Assembly: GCA_024231375.1 (NCBI GenBank)
Contig: JAAEQP010000617.1
Span: 1 to 39,464 of the forward strand
Source of the DNA: a bacterium
GTDB taxonomy: Bacteria > Hydrogenedentota > Hydrogenedentia > Hydrogenedentiales > SLHB01
Length of the DNA: 39,464 nucleotides
Direction: 5' to 3'
Both the position numbers and the translations under genes were made by a program. Positions within the stretch are counted from its first letter, which is position 1, and each line of letters begins with the position of its first letter. Positions 32,940 through 39,464 of the stretch are shown here, piece after piece. The notes under the pieces are model-generated. The model did not search any database, was not told where the DNA came from, and was given only the letters and a program-made list of their open reading frames with translations.

Positions 32940-35075
32940 ATGATTGGATCACTGACGCGATACTTCCCAGTTGGTCTGCTTCTCGTAGCGGGATTCGCCA
33001 TGCACGGAAACGCGACCGAGTTCCATGTCTCCCCTGCGGGCGACGACGGGAATCCTGGAACGCAGAGCGAACCGTTCAGGACGCTCGAAGCAGCGCGCGA
33101 CAACCTACGGGCAGCCAAAGGCGACTCCGGGGCGACGGTGTGGCTTGAGGAGGGACGCCATTTCCGTACAAGCACGTTCGAACTCGACGAACGCGATTCA
33201 GGAAGCCAAGGGGCGCCGGTTGTATACAAGGCCCGGCAAGGTGCTGAGGCGCTCGTGGACGGCGGCCTGCTGATCCCGTCGGACGCATGCGTGCCCGTGA
33301 AAGGCAGGAAGATTCGCAAACGACTTCTTCCGGAAGCACGTAGCGAAGTCTTCCAGATCGACCTCAAGAAGTGCGGCATTGCCGACTACGGCACGCTGGG
33401 GCCGCGGGGATTTCGCCGCGCCTACATCCCCGCGCCGCTCGAACTGTTCATCGATGGCAAGGCGCAGATGATCGCCCGCTGGCCCAACAAGGGCGAGGAG
33501 CGCATTCAGATGGGGCGTGTCATTGAGCGTGGCAGCAATCCGCGTGTGGGCGACTACAGCTTCAATCCGGGCACGTTCAAGTACAAAACCCCCAGAGCCG
33601 AGCGCTGGGCGCACGCCAACGACCTCTACGTCTCCGGAATCTTCTGCTACGGGTACGCCGACGACACGATTCAGGTTGCTCGCATCGACACGGAACAGGG
33701 CACCTTCACAACGACCCATCCGCACCTCTACGGGTTCGAGCGCCAGACCTTCACCTCCTGGTACGCACTCAATCTGCTCGAAGAGATCGACGTGCCCGGC
33801 GAGTACTACGTGGACACCAGCACGGGGATGCTGTACTTCTACCCTCCGGGCCCCATGGAGGGCGCTCAAATCCAAGTGTCGATGATGAAGGATCCCCTTG
33901 TCGCTATTGAGAGGGCCTCGCACGTCCGGTTCGAGAACATCACCTTCGAGAACACGCGCGGTACCGGCTTCTACATGGAGGGCGGTGCCTCGAACACGAT
34001 CGTCGGATGCACCTTGCGCAACATGGGTGTCGTGGCCGTCCAGATCGGCAAGGGCACCAAGCCGTTCCCTTATGGCAAGCACGACGGCTGCGGGTATCAG
34101 GAGTCGGGCGAGCCGGGCGAACCCGTATCGCGCGCGCTGGGCAGTTGGCACGAGCACATCTACCGTTTCACCGCATGGAACCGCGATGGCGGCACGAACA
34201 ACGGGGTTCAGGACTGCGACATCTACGACATTGGAGCGGGCGGCGTCAGCCTGGGTGGCGGGGATCGTAAGACCCTCACGCCAGCCGGGAACTTCGTGCG
34301 AGGCTGCGACATTCACCACGTGAACCGATGGGATCGTACCTACAAAGCCCCCATCAACATCGATGGCGTCGGCAATCACGTTGTGAACAACCACATTCAC
34401 GACAGCCCGGGCATGGGCATCTACCTGCACGGCAACGACCACGTGATCGCCTTCAACGAGATCGACCATGTGGTGACCGACATGTCCGACCAGGCCGCCA
34501 TCTACATGGGGCGCGATCCCAGCGAGTCCGGCACCGTCATCCGCCACAACTTCTTCCACGATATCTACAACTACCACAAGGGCGGGCACGGCGTGCAGGC
34601 CATCTTCTTCGATGATTGCTGCGTCTTTGGCGCTACCGTGACTGGCAATGTCTTCTACAAGACCGGCAACACGGGCGCGATCAAGTTCAACGGGGGCGGC
34701 GCCAGCCCCATCGTGAACAACGTCTTCATAGACTGCCCGCAACCCGTTCAAGGCGCGGGCGACAACACGAAGAGGGTGCGCGAGTTCATGCAGAGTGATA
34801 TGGGCAAGGACCGCCTTCGCGAGGCCGTCGACATCACCTCGGCTCCCTACGCGACGAAGTACCCCATTGTGACGGCCATCTACACAGGGGAAAGCCCGGT
34901 GGAAACGCCCTTTCTTCGGAACTATGTTGGGAAGAGCGACGAGTCCCCGTTTGCCAACCCGGCCGAACTGAACTTCACGTTGAAGGAAGGGGCGAAGGTC
35001 GACGAAACGGTCCCCGGTTTCGAGCCCATCCCCTTTGAGCAGATTGGACTGAACCGACCGGCTCTCGGCAGGTAA
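32940..35075 (+). CDS. Exported right-handed parallel beta-helix protein, GH141-like
   Basis: A 711-residue exported protein with signal peptide 1-25 (ending HGNA). The start FHVSPAGDDGNPGTQSEPF (28-46) is the usual opening of beta-helix carbohydrate-active proteins. Then comes a segment with LELFIDGKAQMIARWPN (about 162-178) that marks the GH141-like subgroup, followed by many helix coils rich in N and G (VRFENITFENTRGTGFYM, NGVQDCDIYDIGAGGVSLGG, NHVVNNHIHDSPGMGIYL, HVIAFNEIDHV). Polysaccharide lyase families share this fold, so hydrolase (fucosidase or xylanase type) against lyase cannot be decided. A GACAGGGAGGAG purine run lies about 12-25 bases upstream of the ATG. It is a likely degradative enzyme for a complex glycan. 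Confidence 0.87.
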   Translation: MIGSLTRYFPVGLLLVAGFAMHGNATEFHVSPAGDDGNPGTQSEPFRTLEAARDNLRAAKGDSGATVWLEEGRHFRTSTFELDERDSGSQGAPVVYKARQGAEALVDGGLLIPSDACVPVKGRKIRKRLLPEARSEVFQIDLKKCGIADYGTLGPRGFRRAYIPAPLELFIDGKAQMIARWPNKGEERIQMGRVIERGSNPRVGDYSFNPGTFKYKTPRAERWAHANDLYVSGIFCYGYADDTIQVARIDTEQGTFTTTHPHLYGFERQTFTSWYALNLLEEIDVPGEYYVDTSTGMLYFYPPGPMEGAQIQVSMMKDPLVAIERASHVRFENITFENTRGTGFYMEGGASNTIVGCTLRNMGVVAVQIGKGTKPFPYGKHDGCGYQESGEPGEPVSRALGSWHEHIYRFTAWNRDGGTNNGVQDCDIYDIGAGGVSLGGGDRKTLTPAGNFVRGCDIHHVNRWDRTYKAPINIDGVGNHVVNNHIHDSPGMGIYLHGNDHVIAFNEIDHVVTDMSDQAAIYMGRDPSESGTVIRHNFFHDIYNYHKGGHGVQAIFFDDCCVFGATVTGNVFYKTGNTGAIKFNGGGASPIVNNVFIDCPQPVQGAGDNTKRVREFMQSDMGKDRLREAVDITSAPYATKYPIVTAIYTGESPVETPFLRNYVGKSDESPFANPAELNFTLKEGAKVDETVPGFEPIPFEQIGLNRPALGR

Positions 35076-35202
35076 GAACCATGAGCTGTCCGGCCTCGCT
35101 GGCGCCGTTCGCTGACTCCTTTGGTTGGTCTGGTGTATCATTGCCTCGGTTCTGAGATGACCGCTGTCCGGAAGAGCGCAACCAGAATGGACGGATGAAC
35201 AT

Positions 35203-35946
35203 ATGCTAGCCCACGGCGAACTGCTTGAACTCAAACGCTGGAACACACCGACCATCTACAACGGCTGGGAGCAAATTACGCGCCACGATGCCTCGTCGGA
35301 GGCCTTCAACCTGGAAGAAACGCGCGACTTTATGCCGCAGATGGGACCGATGGTAGGCTATGCGGTGACGGTGGCGTGCGAACCGAGCAGCAAACGGCAC
35401 AAACAGGAACTGCCGAACGCGTGGAGCGAATATCGGCGCTATGTAGCCTCCATCCCAGGACCGAAGATCGTCGTCGTGCAGGACCTGGACAAGCCGCGCG
35501 CCATCGGGGCCTTCTGGGGCGAAGTGAACAGCAACATCCATCGGGCGCTGGGCTGCGTGGGCACCATCACCGACGGCGCCATCCGGGATCTCGACGAGAT
35601 GACCAATGCCGGGTTCAAAGCCTTGGCCCGGTGCTTGTGCGTGGGCCACGCCCACAGTTGGCCCGTCCGCTGGGGATGTGATGTCGAGGCCTTTGGCCGA
35701 ACGATCAAGCCTGGCCAGCTCATTCACGCAGACAAGCACGGGTTTCTCGCCATTCCCGACGAAGACCAAGAAGGGCTGCTGGAAGCAAGCCGTTTCATGG
35801 ACGGGAACGAATGCCGCAACGTCATTCGAGCGGCGAGGGAGGTAGCTGGTCAATCGGCCGACGACATCCTGTCCGGCATCGATCGTGCCTCTGAAGCGTT
35901 CGGCAAGGAGGCGGCGGAACGCTTCGGAAAAGCCGGCGAGTTCTAG
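35203..35946 (+). CDS. RraA-like family protein (possible HMG/CHA-type aldolase)
   Basis: A 247-residue cytoplasmic protein of the RraA-like fold, which includes RNase E inhibitors and class II pyruvate aldolases. The key segment is [19 protein letters not shown] (102-120) followed by [11 protein letters not shown] (123-133), containing the Arg-Asp pair that binds substrate and metal in the aldolases. In these glycan-degrading genomes an aldolase or dehydratase-like role on sugar acids is more likely than RNase regulation (inference). The ribosome site before the ATG is weak. Its TAG stop overlaps, on the opposite strand, the TAG of the kelch-symporter gene: both use the palindrome CTAG at 35943-35946. 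Confidence 0.88.
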   Translation: MLAHGELLELKRWNTPTIYNGWEQITRHDASSEAFNLEETRDFMPQMGPMVGYAVTVACEPSSKRHKQELPNAWSEYRRYVASIPGPKIVVVQDLDKPRAIGAFWGEVNSNIHRALGCVGTITDGAIRDLDEMTNAGFKALARCLCVGHAHSWPVRWGCDVEAFGRTIKPGQLIHADKHGFLAIPDEDQEGLLEASRFMDGNECRNVIRAAREVAGQSADDILSGIDRASEAFGKEAAERFGKAGEF

Positions 35947-38525
35947 GTTCCCCGCTTCAGCGTGTAGATGGTCAATCCCGTCGTGTCGTGCGACGTTCCC
36001 GGAAGCGCCAAGCTGACGGCGTATCCGACGACGAAGCAGGTGGTGATTCCCGCGAAGGTGTAGAGGTATCCGTTAACGGAGGTGAACCGCCACAGCGAGA
36101 ACATCATGACCGCGCCTACAATCGCGCCTGCGAAGGCTCCGGTCGCGTTCGCACGGTTCGTCATGACCCCCAGCACGAACAGCCCGCCCAGCACCCCCAT
36201 GAAGAGGCCGATGACCTTGATGAACGAGTCGAAGAGCGACTTGATGACGGGATCGATGAAGGTCAAGGCGAATAGTGTTCCCAGGACGCCGAACAAGAAC
36301 GTCAGCCCCTGAGCCCAACGCAGATAGCCCTTTTCACTCTTGCACACGTTGTAGGGCCGCAGGAAGTCGGTCACCACCGCGGTGGACATGGAATTCATGC
36401 TCGTGGACACCGTGGACTGGGCCGCGGCGAATATCCCGGCCACAATGAGTCCTGCCAAACCGATGGGCATTTCGTCCGCGATGAAGAGCGGGAAGATCTG
36501 GTCCGTGGTCGCGGTGGGATCGAGCCGGTCAGGGTGGGCATGGTAGAACGCGAAAAGGGCCGCTCCCAACCCGAAGAACAGGAAGGATGCGAACAGCGAG
36601 AGGAAGGCGTTGGTCCAGATGGACCGTGCCGCGGTACGCGTGCTTGGCGTTGTCATATACCGCTGTACCACGGCTTGGTCTGCCGTATAGGAACTGATGT
36701 TCTGGCCAAAGGAACCCAGTATGACCACCCAAATTGCCATACGCGTGAAACTGTCCGATGCGAAATCGAGATTGACAATGTGGAACTTGCCGTTGGCTGC
36801 CGCTGTCGACACAAAACCGCTGAACCCGCCGTCCGCATTCAACACAAGTATGACAAACGCCAGGACTGCGCCGCCGAGAAGCACCACGGTCTGGATCGTG
36901 TCGGTCCAGATGACCGCCTCGACCCCGCCCATCGTGCAGTAGATGATGCTCAACACACCCATGATCAGCACGCATTGCGTTGGACTGAGCGGTGTGGCCG
37001 CCGCGAGGGCGTATCCGGTCAAGGACATGACAACCGCCATGCGAAAGATGTGGAACAGAGTGAAGCTTCCACTGCCGAAGAGGCGAACCTTTCGGTCAAA
37101 GCGTTTTTCGAGATACTCGTAGGCGCTCGTGGCGTCGATGCTTCGGAAGAAGGGCAGTGCAAGGAAGATGGCAATGGGCGCCACACCGAGAATCATGAAG
37201 TTCCCTACCATATAGACCCAATCCTGAGCAAAGGCCTTCGACGGCACGCCCGTGTAGGTCAACGAACTGAGCATGGTGGCGAAGATGGAACACCCAGCCG
37301 CCCACCAAATCATCTGCTTGCCGCCTCGGAAGTAGTCATCGGTGCTCTGGTTCTTCCGGGCGAAATAGACGCCCACCCCCACCATAGCCAGCAGGTAGGT
37401 GAAGAGAACGGTGTAGTTGACGGCGCCGAAGCTCCGCTCGCGAGCGCGCGGATGGACGGCCCAGATCTTGGGAGAACGCACACGCGGCCGGACTTCCCCG
37501 CTGGCGATGATGATGCGGTCTCCCCAACGCACCGGTACCGTGGTGACGTGGTTGGCGGGCATCGCACCCGCCGGCGTCCACGTGTTGGTAATCGTGTGAT
37601 ACGCCAGCGATTCCTTGATGAAGCCGGGGTGATCGTCCTTCAGTTCGTTCGCCTTGTCGAAGAGACTGCCGTCGGCCCCGCCGAGCACGAAGACGTGGCT
37701 CTGGCCCCACGCGATGCCTGTCCCGGCCATCACACTCCGAGGCGCATCGGCCCGCTGCTTCCACTGGTCAGTGGCCGGCACATACTCCCAAACGTCTTTG
37801 AGGAACTCCACATCCTCAGTACCTTGACGGCGGCCACTGATCACGAAGATCCCATCGCTGAAACCGTCGTGTTGTGCCACGGTGAGGTTGAACGCGCGGC
37901 TCGGTCCGGGCCACGGCTCAAGCTCCTGCCAGACGAACTGGTCCGGCGTATCCTTCTTGCTAAGGTCCAGCATCCAGAAGTTGGTCATCGCTGTATCGAG
38001 GTTGCTGGCGCTCTGGCCTCCCGCAAGATACACACGGTCCTTCGCCAGCGTTGCGCTTCCATAGGCGCAAGCCGTGGGGAGTGGGGGATAGACCGTACGT
38101 GTCAGCGTGCCTTTCTCGGCGTCCCAACTCAGCAGAAACACGTCCTGGAATGTATCGGGCCCATTGTTGCCTCCCATGCACAGAACGCCGTCGGGCGTGG
38201 ATACGGCAGCACCGTACGCCACGGGCTCTGGCAGAGGCTCCGCCTGTGCCCACTCATAGGATTCGCCGTCCTTGGTGAGCACATGAACAGCCGCGTGCCA
38301 AACCTTGTCCGTTTCCCAAAGAGGCTCATTGGGGAAATTCGCCCCACCGGCTACAATCAGTGCGTCTCCATGCACCCCAACAAAGGGGCCGGCCACACCG
38401 GTTGGGTTCGGGAGCGGGGGCATTTCTTCCCACTCAAGCATGTCGGTTTGTGCTGCCGCGGCCAAGGGAAGTAGCAGCGTCGCCAGAAGAAGAGTCATGG
38501 CCCTCGAATGATGCAGGTGCTTCAT
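35943..38525 (-). CDS. Kelch (cyclically permuted mutarotase, NanM-like) fused to sodium:solute symporter
   Basis: An 860-residue two-domain protein. After a signal peptide (1-25) comes a six-bladed kelch propeller (about 30-370) with [49 protein letters not shown] and [11 protein letters not shown], matching the NanM / cyclically permuted mutarotase group that epimerises sialic acid or related sugars. From about residue 373 it continues as an SSS-family transporter of about 13 spans: [62 protein letters not shown], and the TM8 region [13 protein letters not shown], where SSS proteins bind sodium. The kelch domain would sit outside the membrane and prepare the sugar for uptake. It may serve N-acetylneuraminate or another anomer; there are no nan genes in the window. 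Confidence 0.92.
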   Translation of the reverse strand: MKHLHHSRAMTLLLATLLLPLAAAAQTDMLEWEEMPPLPNPTGVAGPFVGVHGDALIVAGGANFPNEPLWETDKVWHAAVHVLTKDGESYEWAQAEPLPEPVAYGAAVSTPDGVLCMGGNNGPDTFQDVFLLSWDAEKGTLTRTVYPPLPTACAYGSATLAKDRVYLAGGQSASNLDTAMTNFWMLDLSKKDTPDQFVWQELEPWPGPSRAFNLTVAQHDGFSDGIFVISGRRQGTEDVEFLKDVWEYVPATDQWKQRADAPRSVMAGTGIAWGQSHVFVLGGADGSLFDKANELKDDHPGFIKESLAYHTITNTWTPAGAMPANHVTTVPVRWGDRIIIASGEVRPRVRSPKIWAVHPRARERSFGAVNYTVLFTYLLAMVGVGVYFARKNQSTDDYFRGGKQMIWWAAGCSIFATMLSSLTYTGVPSKAFAQDWVYMVGNFMILGVAPIAIFLALPFFRSIDATSAYEYLEKRFDRKVRLFGSGSFTLFHIFRMAVVMSLTGYALAAATPLSPTQCVLIMGVLSIIYCTMGGVEAVIWTDTIQTVVLLGGAVLAFVILVLNADGGFSGFVSTAAANGKFHIVNLDFASDSFTRMAIWVVILGSFGQNISSYTADQAVVQRYMTTPSTRTAARSIWTNAFLSLFASFLFFGLGAALFAFYHAHPDRLDPTATTDQIFPLFIADEMPIGLAGLIVAGIFAAAQSTVSTSMNSMSTAVVTDFLRPYNVCKSEKGYLRWAQGLTFLFGVLGTLFALTFIDPVIKSLFDSFIKVIGLFMGVLGGLFVLGVMTNRANATGAFAGAIVGAVMMFSLWRFTSVNGYLYTFAGITTCFVVGYAVSLALPGTSHDTTGLTIYTLKRGT

Positions 38526-38787
38526 GGCAGAATCCTGTGTTTGGCTAAGCTTGGCTTAAGCCGGGACTTAGGGGTGCGGTACTATGCTTGCGACGGTGAC
38601 TCTGTGATTCCGATGCCCCTTGGTGAGTAGACCAAAACCCGGCGGAAGATTCAAGCGCCCGGAATGGGCGGCCTTGTGGCGGTGTGCCGAGGCCGTCTTG
38701 GAGGATCCGTCGCCAAAGGCCACACTTCCGCCCGAAAGCTCAACAGGCTACACTCAAGCAAGGAAGACTCGGCGAAAGGAGTGTCCA
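38526..38787. promoter_or_regulatory. Divergent control region with tandem TTGGCT(T)AAGC elements
   Basis: This gap lies between the minus-strand symporter and the plus-strand propeller gene. It contains TTGGCTAAGC (38541-38550) directly followed by TTGGCTTAAGC (38551-38561), the second part of a 10-base palindrome GGCTTAAGCC (38553-38562). These near-repeats could be a shared operator. A weak -10-like TACTAT is at 38580-38585. No gene was found. Confidence 0.3.
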
Positions 38788-39464
38788 GTGAGGAATGGGA
38801 TCTGTGTTGTCATGGCACTGCTGGTTCTTGCCGCCTCGAAGGCTGGAGCTGGAGAACAGGTTCAGGTCGGCTTGCAGAAACGATTGCTGGTGGATGACTA
38901 CGTCATAGCGGAGAAGCAGAACATCACCCGCGCCTTGGGCGCACCCCGGAAGATGGGGGTCGTAATGGAGCCCAGCCCCGATATCCCGACCGACTTCCAT
39001 CCCGACAAGCCGTACCCGGACTGGCAATCGGAAGTGCCCCATGATTTTGGATATCGCACTACGGTGCTGTGGAACGAGCATCAGAGGAAATTCCAGATGC
39101 TGTACCGCGCTTCCGGCGAGGATGTCACCGGGTATGCCGAGTCGGAAGATGGGATCCACTGGACCAAGCCGCTGATTTCAACAGCGCCGAACGGCAAGAG
39201 CAATCTCATCACCTACCGCGGAAAGACCAAGAAGACCTTCTATGAAGCCTCTTTCATGATCGACCCGACTGTGCCCTGGGGGCATCTGGAGAAGTACAAG
39301 GCCGCCTACAACCCGGGCACTACCATGTGCGCCCTCGCCTACTCCGCCGACGGCATACATTGGCGCGGCTACAACAAAGGAAGAGCAGTAACCGGAAGGG
39401 CCGCCGATTTCCACAACCAAATCCTCTGGGACCCCATTGCCCATCGCTACATGCTGTTGACGCG
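38788..39464 (+). CDS. Exported GH32/GH43-like beta-propeller protein, 5' part only
   Basis: The first 225 codons of a gene cut by the right edge. It starts at a GTG with AAAGGAG six bases upstream. A signal peptide (about 1-22, MALLVLAASKAGAG) is followed by KRLLVDDYVI (31-40), the opening typical of a group of five-bladed propeller proteins in planctomycete-like genomes annotated as glycosyl hydrolases. Two blades show the repeated motif A-x-S-x-D-G-I-H-W: YAESEDGIHWTKP and LAYSADGIHWRGY. The order LWNEHQRKFQMLYRASGED also fits a blade. Catalytic residues cannot be assigned from the part present. It is divergent from the kelch-symporter gene. Confidence 0.82.
   Translation, partial: MRNGICVVMALLVLAASKAGAGEQVQVGLQKRLLVDDYVIAEKQNITRALGAPRKMGVVMEPSPDIPTDFHPDKPYPDWQSEVPHDFGYRTTVLWNEHQRKFQMLYRASGEDVTGYAESEDGIHWTKPLISTAPNGKSNLITYRGKTKKTFYEASFMIDPTVPWGHLEKYKAAYNPGTTMCALAYSADGIHWRGYNKGRAVTGRAADFHNQILWDPIAHRYMLLT

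Noticed and set aside
33198..35255. 685-codon minus-strand frame opposite the beta-helix gene
   Set aside because: Val-, His- and Asp-rich translation, typical of the mirror of a repetitive coding sequence. The plus-strand frame has a signal peptide and family motifs.
36534..38474. 646-codon plus-strand frame opposite the kelch-symporter gene
   Set aside because: It is antisense to a gene with clear domains throughout; its translation is His-, Arg- and Gly-rich and resembles no family. High GC content produces such long shadow frames.

Overview
The window is a GC-rich bacterial chromosome segment of about 39 kb. Its content points to a heterotrophic, polysaccharide-degrading, Gram-negative-type bacterium of the Planctomycetes / Lentisphaerae / Candidatus Hydrogenedentes kind. 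The reasons are Tat-exported Gfo/Idh/MocA oxidoreductases, exported xylose-isomerase-like TIM-barrel proteins, a kelch-sodium symporter fusion, several unrelated secreted glycoside hydrolases, a PQQ-like propeller protein and a Hanks-type kinase. The exact phylum is inference. No rRNA, tRNA, CRISPR array, insertion sequence or phage gene was recognised.

Layout. (1) 1-4254, minus strand: a compact housekeeping operon, gatC-gatA-gatB-rsfS followed by an unusual Ser/Thr kinase cut by the left edge. (2) 4598-11404, plus strand: an exported CE2-like SGNH esterase, a HAD hydrolase, and a 1323-residue LamG + GH2 protein. (3) 11451-14915, minus strand: a YfhO-type membrane protein, an overlooked 42-codon membrane peptide, and a URO-D-family protein with altered metal ligands, probably translationally coupled. 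(4) 15650-20626, plus strand: a probable surface-glycan assembly group made of a polytopic membrane protein, a sulfatase-fold protein with Thr in place of the formylglycine Cys/Ser, a polyprenyl-phosphate type GT2, and a zinc-ribbon methyltransferase. (5) 20598-23444: a decayed sodium:solute symporter fragment next to a divergent, intact GH112 galactosyl-N-acetylhexosamine phosphorylase. (6) 23502-27680, minus strand: GH127, Tat-exported Gfo/Idh oxidoreductase, exported isomerase/epimerase. (7) 27961-39464: an esterase-like alpha/beta hydrolase, a PQQ-like membrane protein, a second Tat-lipoprotein Gfo/Idh protein closed by a textbook terminator, a beta-helix carbohydrate-active protein, an RraA-like aldolase, a kelch-SSS fusion transporter, and the start of an exported GH32/43-like propeller protein.

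How it works together (inference): regions 2 and 5-7 look like a loose collection of carbohydrate-scavenging units for host- or algal-type glycans (deacetylation, beta-galactoside/glucuronide, beta-L-arabinofuranoside, galacto-/lacto-N-biose, and possibly sialic acid or another epimerised sugar). Exported redox and isomerase enzymes suggest some sugar chemistry takes place outside the cytoplasm. Regions 3 and 4 look biosynthetic, placing or modifying a cell-surface glycan. The observations most worth a second look are the extracytoplasmic GH127/oxidoreductase/isomerase operon, the GH112 gene beside a symporter remnant, the Thr-type sulfatase in the glycan group, and the small membrane peptide.
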